A stretch of 64,000 nt of DNA from Moniliella sp. 'wahieum'. Its lineage: Eukaryota; Basidiomycota; Moniliellomycetes; Moniliellales; Moniliellaceae. Shown here piece after piece: positions 23,569-32,668 of this stretch (the stretch's first letter is position 1; the number at the start of each line of letters is the position of its first letter). A model generated the notes under the pieces. The model made no database searches and was not told the origin of the DNA. It saw only the letters and a list, made by a program, of their open reading frames with translations. Where the stretch lies: assembly GCA_003971905.1 (NCBI GenBank), contig RSEE01000033.1, positions 15,001 to 79,000 on the forward strand, read 5' to 3'. The position numbers were made by a program, and so were the translations under genes.

Positions 23569-24700
23569 GTGCGATTGCATCACCCTCGAGGACCATCAGG
23601 ACTCCAGGTCTCATCAAAGACGGACTATGGCAAGCCTGGCGGAGCCTTTACGCGCTCCCTTCGTCTCCCTACTAACCCAATCCTAGAGCTCGCTCCCCAA
23701 TCCAACTCAGTCCGATCATCATCATGGCTAGCCAGTAGACCATCGGTCTTACGGGTCATTAGTCACTGCGGGCTGGCTCTCCTAAACAACCCACATCTAC
23801 TCTGTTGCGCCTAGACCGAGCATGTTTCCTTCGATCTGTGTGCGACCAAGATCGACTCCCTTCCATACGGCTGAGGAGATCTGTGCGTGAGCCTTGCGTG
23901 CGCGCTGACTTTATTGTTCTGCTACAAATACTTTTGGTCTTTGGTCTTGAATGCAAAAGTGAGCGCTACCAGATCTGGACGTCTGTTTCCTGGTCACAGC
24001 GTCTCGTTTTTGTTGTGAGAATCTCCCCTCAAGCCTGTTACGTTCTTGCTGCTGAGAGCGGAGAACCCGCCCATTACTTTTGGACTTGTTTGTCTTCGAC
24101 TGTTCCTGCTCCTATAGGGAGAACCCTTCCCTACTTACTAGTACTTTGTGCTTCTTTTGAGAGTCATTCGCCTTTATTCCTTTGTATGTTGTATGTTGCT
24201 TCCTTAATTGCTGCTAAAGTTCTGATCTATGTAGCCTTTGTTCTATGTTCTTCCCCTAGCGGGTCATATGGTAACAACATCTTCTTGTAAATCCATCCTT
24301 GACCCGCCGGACAACACGCGCGTTTACTCCCTAAAACAGCTCTCACCCAGCAATCCCCCCGATCTGCTTCAGCGACCACCTCTTGGTCTTTCTTAATCGT
24401 TTCGTCCAGGCATCCTCTCCTCTCGATCTTCCCCCCGCGTTCAGTCTCCTCTCTGTACAGACCTCGTTGCAATCCTACAAGCGTTGAGTTATTCTGTGAC
24501 AGGACCTTCTGTCCGACCTTGTCTTTGTATGCGCCAACTTTCTCGTCAACCTTTCAAGATTCTGCACCATGCGTTTACAGGTACGCTCTTCCTGCTCGTT
24601 CCGGTGCATACGCAACTTAGAGACACAGGATGCAGAATTGGAAATTGGAGCGAGCTTAGTCATTCGATGACAACATATATGTCAACCTCCTTATGAGGAG
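23569..24700. other. Repeat-rich stretch, no gene recognised
   Basis: More AT-rich than its surroundings. Contains the second copy (24623-24652) of the GATGCAGAATT string seen at 19655. No intact coding frame was recognised. Confidence 0.45.
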
Positions 24701-25072
24701 ATGCTGCTGCTGCGATCCGGAACCGGAAGGACCATCAACAAGGGGGAGGTATGCCGCCAAACCAGCGCGCAAAGCGTGGAAGAGTTAGCGTGCCAAAAAC
24801 TATTAGCTCGGGAAGTGTGCACTGAGCTGCTTGGTTTTGAAGAGGACGCGAGGATACTACGACACCAAGACACCGCGGGCAAGATGTTTGCGCACTGGAA
24901 GGATTTGACTACTGAGTCTCAATGGAACTGGTTTTTCGCTCGGATGTCTACCACGTTCATCCGTTTCCACACGCGCTACCTCGGGTACGGGACCGGATGG
25001 CGAGCACCAGAGGGTCCCGATATCCTGGCGATCCCCCTGGTTCCCTATAGCAGTGGTGGCCCTACAAAGTAA
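24701..25072 (+). CDS. Hypothetical ORF, 123 aa, in repeat island
   Basis: Opens with ATG and reads MLLLRSGTGRTINKGEV, with a Trp/Phe-rich middle (SQWNWFFARMS) and an end GGPTK. No domain was recognised. It sits between a foldback repeat and tRNA-Ala, in DNA less GC-rich than the housekeeping genes, so it may be element-derived. Confidence 0.25.
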   Translation: MLLLRSGTGRTINKGEVCRQTSAQSVEELACQKLLAREVCTELLGFEEDARILRHQDTAGKMFAHWKDLTTESQWNWFFARMSTTFIRFHTRYLGYGTGWRAPEGPDILAIPLVPYSSGGPTK

Positions 25073-25376
25073 CTCACGCAAGATGAACGGTTCGGTTTAG
25101 GCGTAGCGTTTCCCTGTCCCAGCCTTAAGCTCTGTCAATGATATGGATGCACTATAGCGGTGATAGACCGGGGGTTTAACACGTCCTTTGTACACAGCGC
25201 GATATGGTGGGCTCTGCGGTGCGCATTTAACAAGGGTTAGGAACCCGTCCTAGGGGAGGCTTCTACGGCCCCAACGGGAAGGAAGCGCTGCGAATCGTAT
25301 GAATCGGCTGCGCGAATGAGGGCTGGTTTTGAGCGACAGCCAAAACAGGCAACAATTAACTTGGCAGCCAATTCCC
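25073..25376. other. Intergenic, no gene seen
   Basis: Only short frames. Nothing recognised. Confidence 0.5.
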
Positions 25377-25381
25377 AAAAA
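25377..25381 (-). terminator. Pol III terminator of tRNA-Ala
   Basis: Reads TTTTT on the minus strand, two bases beyond the 3' end of the tRNA. Confidence 0.8.
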
Positions 25382-25382
25382 T

Positions 25383-25472
25383 TGGACGGCGAGGGGTTTG
25401 AACCCCCGGCCTTCTACATGATGCGTCCGTAATGGTTGCAAAGCAGACGCTCTACCACTGAGCTAGCCGCCC
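25383..25472 (-). tRNA. tRNA-Ala (TGC) with intron
   Basis: On the minus strand, acceptor GGGCGGC pairs with GCCGTCC (one G-U) with discriminator A. D-arm AGCTCAGTGGTAGAGC, anticodon stem TCTGC with GTAGA, loop TTTGCA carrying anticodon TGC, and T-arm GGGGTTCAAACCCC follow. An intron of about 18 nt (ACCATTACGG...) interrupts the anticodon loop at the canonical position. Confidence 0.9.
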
Positions 25473-25823
25473 TTGTTAAGGCCCATGTTATAAACAGCCA
25501 TGTCCAAACACTCCCATTGTTAACTTTTAACAGTGGAGTTGCCCTCGCCCATCTCAGGTTATACCAAAGTATGAAGCTGAAGGACATTCCGCAGGGGCCC
25601 ATGGTAAACAACAGTATATGAATGACTGATGAGTCTTCGACTCATGTGGGCAGGGTCTCCAGGACAAACACGACCCCCCCAAGAAAGTGCGAGGATTTGG
25701 GCCACGGAATGTGGGCCTAAGCATCCAGGTACAAGCCTCCAAGAAGAAAAGACTAGTAGTAGAACGAGACGAAACGAGACGAAACGAAACGATGCGTACG
25801 GATGCGCACAAAACACTCGCAGT

Positions 25824-26136
25824 TCACTTGCCCTTTTTTGCTTTCGGGTCTTCCCCACCCTCGGCGGCCCGAGCGGCCTTTGCCTGGAAACGAGAGTTGT
25901 GTCAGCACGGTGGGTGCACCAGATCGGTGCAGCAAGCAGAAGGGGGGAAAGGGGAGAGGGGGGAGTAAGGGGTAGGGAAAACGACGCACCGCCATCTTTT
26001 GACGAATAATCTCAGCGTCCTGCTCGCGGCGCTGGGCAAGGGAGGTGGCGGACTGCTTGGGCTTGCCCTTGTTGCCGGCAGCAGCTTTCTTCTGGGCCTT
26101 GGCCCGATCTTGCTCGCGCTGGTTCCCGCGGGTCAT
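25824..26136 (-). CDS. SERF (4F5) family protein, 68 aa
   Basis: A small, very basic protein. The family signature is at the N-terminus: MTRGNQREQDRAKAQKK, then TSLAQRREQDAEIIRQKM. Exon 1 is 26136-25990, the intron 25989-25884 begins GTGCGT and ends CCAG, and exon 2 (25883-25824) encodes AKAARAAEGGEDPKAKKGK then stop. SERF proteins modulate amyloid formation and bind RNA in animals and yeast; the exact role here is unknown. No frame correction is needed. Confidence 0.9.
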
Positions 26137-26633
26137 GGCCGTGTGTGGGGGAGAGGAGGAGGTGCGATACTGATGAGCCGGTGGAGTGTCTGAGGGGGAA
26201 GAGGGCAGGCGAGGCGCCTCGGCCGATGGAAGAGCAAAAAGACACGTTGCGCGGAGATTACGTAACTTCCCCACTCGCCTGAGCGGCAGGCCTCAGGTCA
26301 GGTGACCGATGACCGATGACCGTTCCTTCGACTTGAGGCGCAGGCCGAAAGCGGACTGGGGGTGGCACAAAGGGTTGAAATTTGAAAGGGCTCGCTGACG
26401 CCAGGCACTACGCCGTGCAGCACCGGCTAGGCAGGCCGCCTGCCGTCCTGCGTCCCATCCGTGAGGCTTCTTGAGACTGGAAGCGTGAGGCTTGACGGAG
26501 GCGTCAGCCTCAGGACGATGAGGCGCAGTCATGGTGGTAGCCAGGAGTTGCGATAAGGATCGGGAGACCATTATGCCCCCACCATCAGTGGTGTGATGGG
26601 GAAGACCGGCACCCGGAGTTGTCCAAGCGCCTG

Positions 26634-27152
26634 ATGTACGTTGAGGCAACGAGAGCATGGGGCGAATATCTGGCCAAACCCATACTACATCCGGTTGAGA
26701 TCGAACACGCATTGGATGCCAAGCAGGGGCGCGAGAATCGTATGACTAACAAACGCTTACCCTTTGCGAAAGTGGGCACCTGGAGAAGCACTTACAGGCC
26801 ATCCGTCATTGATGAACGTATTACTCATCTCTCCGCCAAGGGGGAAAGCTGTTTTCGCGTGAAGGCGACGTCGGTGTTGGGTCTATTCCCACACTTTTCC
26901 AGCATGCTGTTCAAGGAGCCCCCGCTGCCACGGATAGTAACGGGGATGTATTTCGATCTGGTGCATGGAGGGGTGACACAAAACTGCATACGGCAGGCGA
27001 TACCGATCGATGCGTCTTGTCTGCTTGAGATTGCGTCCCACTACTTCACCTCATACGAGGGAGCAGACAAAAGAGCAAGCGGCAGGTGTAACAGGGTGAA
27101 AAAAAAAAGGTCGCAGCATCCTGCTTTCACATCAATTGCAGAGAGCTTTTGA
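26634..27152 (+). CDS. Hypothetical ORF, about 170 aa, beside solo LTR
   Basis: An uninterrupted frame from ATG (26634) reads MYVEATRAWGEYLAKPILHP and contains RIVTGMYFDLVHGG, ending with a basic stretch (RVKKKRSQ). Composition is not that of a GC-artefact frame. No family was recognised. Codon use is less G/C-biased than in the flanking host genes, which, with the repeat setting, hints at element origin. Confidence 0.35.
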   Translation: MYVEATRAWGEYLAKPILHPVEIEHALDAKQGRENRMTNKRLPFAKVGTWRSTYRPSVIDERITHLSAKGESCFRVKATSVLGLFPHFSSMLFKEPPLPRIVTGMYFDLVHGGVTQNCIRQAIPIDASCLLEIASHYFTSYEGADKRASGRCNRVKKKRSQHPAFTSIAESF

Positions 27153-27432
27153 GGCTGGGACAGAAGGAACTGCTGCGCTTGCCAGCCTCGTCCATATTCT
27201 GTTTCTGCTGCTTACCGGTACCAATCTAATTCGGAGACAAGTGGAGAGGCCAGCAGGTCAAGATCCACCTCTGGGTCCTGCTATTCGCCTCCAATGCGGA
27301 TGGAGCGCGACCGTGTAGTGATGGACGAGTATGGTACTCATGTGAGCGATGAGCCATCTCCAATGAGGCTCTTCGGTAAGGGGTTTGCAGTAATCAAACT
27401 TCTTTTGTTGGCTTTATTCTAGCATTATTGGT

Positions 27433-27648
27433 TGTAAGACCGGAGGAACCCAAGGGGGTTGGGTGAAGAACCTCTGGAAGTGTAGAGCAATGCAATCGCG
27501 ATGGTGGTGGTTTTGGTCTAAGCCTTGTGCACACCTAGAGACAGGGGTTCAAACAAGCCTGCATATACACCTGGAGGCTTCGGAGGACAAATCAGGGTTG
27601 AAGGGTGATGAGGCGCCTGGCCTAAGTACGGGACCACGGGTCCCAACA
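27433..27648 (-). mobile_element. Solo LTR, copy 2 (216 bp)
   Basis: The minus-strand reading begins TGTTGGGACC and ends CTTACA, and matches copy 1. It is flanked by the 5-bp repeat TTGGT (27428-27432 and 27649-27653). The different duplication shows an independent insertion of the same family in opposite orientation. Confidence 0.88.
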
Positions 27649-27653
27649 TTGGT

Positions 27654-28572
27654 GGCATAGTACCCAAGCGCCCGCCCCCATGACCACAAGAGGAGAAAGA
27701 ATGGCGCTCTTGAGTGTAAGCGTGTCCCTGGCACTTTTGGTGTTTCTTGTCGCACTCCGCCTGCTCTAACAGTCAAACAGCAGTTTTTCCTGTGCATATT
27801 CCCTTGCGTTCCACAGGTATTTTGTGGATTGTTTATAGGCCACTGTTCGCTGCGGTACGCAACGACGATAGCATCCTTTGTGCGCCCCCAATCCCACAAG
27901 GTGTGTGTGTGTGTGTGTGGCCCACTCCTCCATTTCTGACCCTCCGGAAACTTAGCTAACCCTGGTCCCAAAATACCTCTCAGTAGTCCGTCTGCGCATG
28001 GCCTTCCTCCCCATCGCGTCTCGTCCTCTTCATCCACAACAGTCACCGGGTGGAGCGTATATATTTCTTGCCCGAGGCTCGACGACTGCACATGAGCCTG
28101 GCACACTGCGTCATCCTGATACGTAGGACAAGGACGCTGATATCAATCCCCCAGTCCCAGTTTGATCCAATGCATCACGTGGATTATCGATCATCGGTCC
28201 CAGCGCCATCATCGGAGCAGCACGTTCGCGTTCGCACGACCGACGGAGCGCGCCACGTGCGCTTCGGTTCGCGGCTGGCGCTCTGTATCGTGGCAATGGC
28301 AAGGGAGAGCAGGCGAGAGCCAGGAGGGCACTCCCGGTGTTGCCGGCGCGTGCAGCCACGCCAGGCCACACCCAGCCCAGCGCCAGCATGCCCACACCCT
28401 GGCCTCTTGCCCCACCACAGTCTCATTTTACTTGGTACACCACTCCCGCGCGCTGTGCTTTTCATGTTGTGGTACTGCGTGTGTGCTCGGCTTCAAAAGA
28501 TAGCGCTTGGGGTGCGCCTTTGCCTTGGATCGCTCCCACCACCACCACCCCACCCCTCGTGCGACACCACCT
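27654..28572. other. Intergenic, no gene seen
   Basis: Contains a (GT)n run near 27900-27919. Only overlapping short frames; upstream region of the TLC-domain gene. Confidence 0.5.
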
Positions 28573-30110
28573 ATGAGAGCTATGACGCCCCCCCTCCCGA
28601 CCATTCTGGCCCAGTGGGCGAACGGGACCGCACGCGGCTTGTATAATCAGGCCGCCGCTGCCTCCCCCATCTTGAAAAGGAAAATGGGAAACGCTTCCTC
28701 GTCTCTCTCGTTCTCCTCCATGCTGGCTTCCACCTCGTCTCCCGCTGGTCTGCCCTGGAAACTCGCCCCAAGCTCTTCGTGCCCGATCGTGGATCGTGAC
28801 CATCTTTGGTGCGGGGGCATGACACTGGCAAGTTACCGTACTTGTACGAGATTTTCACCGTCGGCTTTGACTTTCGTGTGATCCAGCCGCGAACCGAGTC
28901 CGTGGCGCTTCCTGTCACATGCTTTCTTCCTCGCCTACCTAGTCTCGTACGTTGTCTTGCTCTGCCTTGGGAGTATTCCGTCTGCTTACACCTAGAATGC
29001 ACTGTGGTCTCGCCTACTAATAGTGATCTGAGCCTGGGGTTTATCTACTACCGCTCCCAAGTCAACCTCATTACCGGCTGGATTCACACCATACCCTCTA
29101 CACCCATTCTCTTCCTCTACGTCATACACAGCCGCTGGGCCTACCTAGCTGGTGTGGCAGGCATCCTGGAACTGCCAACGTTTGTCATGGGGCTGGGATC
29201 GCTTTTCCCTCGTCTTCGGTCCAACGTTGGGTTTGCCATTACCTTTTTCTCCACGCGCATTTTCTTTCACATGGCGATTCTCTATGTATGCGCCACGGCG
29301 CGGGTGCGGCAAGCGCCCATGGTAAACGGAAGCTTTGGCCCCTTGGTCTGCTGGTCCCTGCCCTTCCCCATGCACCTGTGGTGGGGATACAAGACGGTCA
29401 GCAGTCTGCACCGACGTCGGCTCAAGGCGCGTGCGACCGTACAAACCACCTGCACCCCTGTCGTTGTCGCGGCGCCTTCTGCCTCTGGGGAGCAGACGCC
29501 AACCAAGGCGCCCACACTGTCGCAAGGAGAATCCGTCGCATCTACCCATCCGCAGCGCATCAGCACAGCCGCTCTCCGTGCGGCCTGGAGCCGGGTGCGT
29601 ACGGTGCGAATGCCTGCGAGTGTGCTGGCTACCCTCCGTTCCCAACTGCGTAGCCCGCCCGCGGCCCGTACGCAACGGCCCGACAACCCGTTCACCGCTC
29701 CCGTTGCCCCGACCCAAGGACGGGAGACGGTGGGTCTTCCGTTCTTGGCCATCCGCAGTGCTGCTGAGACCAGCGGTCCCGCCCGCCGTCTCCTCGCCGA
29801 CACGGCTCGCAAGGCCTGGCACAAGCGTGCGCCCGAGACGTGGCGGCGCGAGGTGGAACGAGAAATGGCGTTGCAGGCGAGGGGCGAGGTAGCGGCTGCT
29901 GTCGCCGCGGGCGAGACGGATGGGGAGCCAGCTGGGTCGGCTGTCGCGCGCCGCCTGGCCATTCGCTTGGCTCGACGGATGGTGATTGGGCCCACTGTCA
30001 GGCTGGAGCGCTGGCCCAACATCAGCACGTACGACTTGGTTGTGCCCCGGCCTGACAGCCCTCTTGTCCCCGGCGCATGGGTTCGCACCACGGCGCTGGG
30101 GGCAGCGTAA
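28573..30110 (+). CDS. TLC-domain membrane protein
   Basis: Multi-pass membrane protein of the TRAM/LAG1/CLN8 fold. Start near ATG 28573/28582 (MTPPLPTILAQWANG). A membrane helix follows (FLVSLVLLHAGFHLVSRW, with one frame change near 28675). The intron 28947-29023 (GTACGT...TAATAG) then joins FFLAYLVS to DLSLGFIYYRS in phase. Further text is typical of the family: VNLITGWIHT, LELPTFVMGLGSLFPRLRS, and a further helix with TFFSTRIFFHMAILY. After about 29400 the protein is a long Pro/Arg/Ala-rich tail, probably cytosolic. A first intron near 28810-28880 is likely but its ends are unclear. A ceramide-synthase role is not supported: the paired His motif is not seen. Confidence 0.75.
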
Positions 30111-30487
30111 GCGAAATCCTGCCCCTTGCCGGTTCCAGTTCTCGTTTTCGTTTGCTTCCCCCTGCCAATCGACTAGGATAAATCGACCAGTATAAATATA
30201 CCCTTCTGTCTCCGGAATGCTCCGAGCGTGTTTCCTATTAACTCAACGTCCGCGCCCCGCTGTGGCGGCTCCTCTGTGCTGCTACATGCAGCCAATGCGA
30301 GCGTCAGCCAGACCCCGATTGGGTGTGTAATATCCTCGTCCGCATGCAATATTGCGCTACTTGACTATGAATACTAGCCGACATATCCCTCCCTTCGTGC
30401 AAAGCAAGGTGCGAGTGTGGCAGGCTGGGAGGAAAGTATTCTGAGCACGCGCGTAGAGAGAGGCACATAGTTCGGATCCAGGTGGAT
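30111..30487. other. Convergent intergenic region
   Basis: Lies between the 3' ends of the TLC gene and the subunit k gene. No gene seen. Confidence 0.5.
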
Positions 30488-30908
30488 TTAGTGCTTCTGG
30501 GCATCCTTGTCCTCCTTCTCGGCCTCAGCGAGGAACTGCTTGATAAAGTCCTCCTCCTCGCTGCCAAGCAGGTCAGTACGTTAGCCGGAGCAGGGAGGGC
30601 CAGGGGGATACGCACTTGCTGGTAGCCGCGATGGTGGGCTCGGTGGGGCCAGCGGCGGCACCGGCCTTGGGACGGCTGAAGTAGAAGCCCAAGCCGCCGT
30701 AGAGGCCGAGAATGCCGGCGGAAAGGAGCGGCTTGGACACTTCGCGGCCTGTGGATGGGTGGGCAGCAGAGAGCAAGTAGGAGCAAGGAAGAGCAAGGAA
30801 GAGCAAGTAAAAGCAAGCGGAGCAGCAGAGACAGGCAAAGGGTCAGTACAAAGCGGGGCCGACGGGGCCGAGCGAGCACGCACCAAAGACGGGGGTGGTA
30901 GCAACCAT
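30488..30908 (-). CDS. ATP19: F1Fo ATP synthase subunit k (Atp19-like)
   Basis: A small membrane subunit of mitochondrial ATP synthase, linked to dimers. Three exons: 30908-30884 (MVATTPVFG), 30748-30616 (EVSKPLLSAGILGLYGGLG, then FYFSRPK) and 30560-30488 (EEEDFIKQFLAEAEKE, then DKDAQKH and stop). Introns begin GTGCGT and end CAG, and all joins are in phase, giving 76 aa. The pattern of a short N-terminus, one membrane helix with Gly spacing, and a C-terminal EE-FI-FL acidic helix matches yeast Atp19 (68 aa). No frame correction is needed. Confidence 0.75.
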
Positions 30909-31432
30909 GGCGATCAGGCTCGTCGGTGGGAGGGAGGCAGGCGGCAGCCACCAGGCCGGGTGGTCAGCTGGCCAGTCGCATTCCCGGGGCTCGGGTGGCC
31001 CCCGGCTGCCCCTGCGCCCCCGCAACGCACAGTGCCCGCATGCCCGGGGCACTTGCTGGCGCCTGCAACCCTAGCACGCACGGGCGCTTATTACAAAGAG
31101 CATGGGGCGCTTACCTCAGCGCACCCACTAACCCGTCTGTGCCCGTCTGGCCGATTCGGAAGAGCAACCACTAACCCACTGCGCCATCGCCCTTGGTGGA
31201 GCCGTCCTCTTCTTTCTGTGTTGTGTGCGCACAAGCCGAGACGCCGGCGGGTTAGACAGCTGCCGGCGCATCCTGGCAGCATCCACATGTCCATGTCTCT
31301 GGCCAGGCTTGTGGCAGCCTGCTCTATGACGGGGCGGTCGCGATGGTCCGCGAACCACTGGCGTGGAACGCCAAAGGGAAATGCATGAATACTGGTACAT
31401 GGACAAGAGGAGAGGTGGGTATGGAATGGGAC
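30909..31432. other. Intergenic, with tRNA-like fragment
   Basis: Upstream of subunit k and downstream of BUD23. A minus-strand string (GGGCGATGGCGCAGTGGGTT, 31194-31175) looks like the 5' half of a tRNA, but no T-arm follows. Confidence 0.45.
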
Positions 31433-32369
31433 TCAGAACACATGCTTGCGCTTGCGGCCACTGTACTTGGAGTCTTTGGGGACCTGCGCCAAGGATTAGT
31501 AAAGGGGAGCAAGCAAGAAGGAAGACGCAGACGTACATCCTTGCCACGTTTGCGGTACAGCTCCTTTTTGCGCATGATCCATTCCTTGTCGATCTGGCCT
31601 GCCTTTGCTTTGGCCCGCGCCTTCTTGGTCAAACGCTTGGACTCGCGTCCGGGCTCATTGCGTACCATGCCCTGTTCGTGCTCGGCCACAAGGCCCTGGG
31701 GGATAGCCTGGGTCTCCTGTGCCGTCGCCCGTTGGCCTGCGGCACCAACCATCTCGCCTCCCACCCAAAGCACAAGGTAGAACTTCTTGGCCTTCTTGGA
31801 GTTGGGGTAGTCGACCACCAGTCCACCCCCAAATCCGGCACGGGTGGCAAATGTCATGATGAAGCGCACCTGCTCGTCCGACTCGGGGTAGAACTGGAAG
31901 ACAGCGCGAGATCCACGAGCGAGGGGGCATAAAGTGAGGTAAAAAACGTGCCCAACCGGGCCCCTGGGGAATGCGACGACGATCGGCGTTGCAGAGCCAC
32001 TGCAAGACAGAGATGCTGATCGCACCGTCAAAGGAGCCGGCCCGGAAGGGGCAACCTTGTCCCATGTCACTCAGGAACAGATCGCCCTCCACATCGCGCT
32101 CGAGCGCAACCTCGAGCATCGAGGGACTAATGTCCACGCCCACCCACTCGTGGCCGTGCTCCGTCAGAATCTCGCCGCTGAGACCTGAGCCACACCCAAT
32201 GTCCAGCAGCAGCGCAGGCTTCTTCCACGCCGGCAGGGCCAGGAGCTCGATGGCGCGCTCGGTCATCTCCGACTGGATCTTCTGCACACGTGTGTTGGCA
32301 GTGTACTTGACCGCCTCGTCATCGCCCGTAGAAGATCTCGGGCGGGGCCTCGTGCTCGGGGCGACTCAT
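31433..32369 (-). CDS. BUD23: 18S rRNA N7-guanine methyltransferase Bud23
   Basis: Methylates a guanine in 18S rRNA together with Trm112 during 40S maturation. It begins [18 protein letters not shown] motif I is [15 protein letters not shown], followed by [30 protein letters not shown] and [13 protein letters not shown]. The Bud23-specific C-terminus is [17 protein letters not shown], then an intron (31535-31484, GTACGT) and [16 protein letters not shown], a basic tail ending in Phe as in homologues. Frame corrections are needed near 32325 and 31930-32010. Length of about 285 aa is normal. It is divergent from UTP5. Confidence 0.92.
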
Positions 32370-32668
32370 GGTGGATGGAGGAGGGGAGGGGGAGGGCCCC
32401 ACAGGGCGTCTCGAAAAAAAAGGATGGGCGGAATGGGGCCGTTTTGAGGAGACGGCGGTTGCACCGGTTCCGCCCGCCAGGCCGGAGTGGGACCAAATTT
32501 TTTGGAGGCTGCCCGCTGCTGGGCCGGCGCGTCCTGCGTCTCTGAGCGCTGTCCAACCGCCCGTCTGCCTCGTCTGCCCCATCTGCCCCATCTGCCCCAT
32601 CTGCCCCATCTGCCCCGTCGCCCCCATCGCGCCCATCTGCTCCATCTACTCCATCACCTTCATCCGCC
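32370..32668. promoter_or_regulatory. Shared divergent promoter of BUD23 and UTP5
   Basis: Only 299 bp separate the two start codons, so both genes must be driven from here. It includes a CCCCATCTG 9-mer array (about 32577-32622) just upstream of the UTP5 start. No TATA box was seen. Confidence 0.6.

Noticed and set aside
22910-27648. Inverted repeats as ends of one large DNA transposon
   Set aside because: Each copy has TG...CA ends and its own different 5-bp duplication, which fits two separate LTR insertions rather than one element.
31155-31194. tRNA-like string on the minus strand
   Set aside because: A 5' half can be imagined, but no T-arm or acceptor partner follows.
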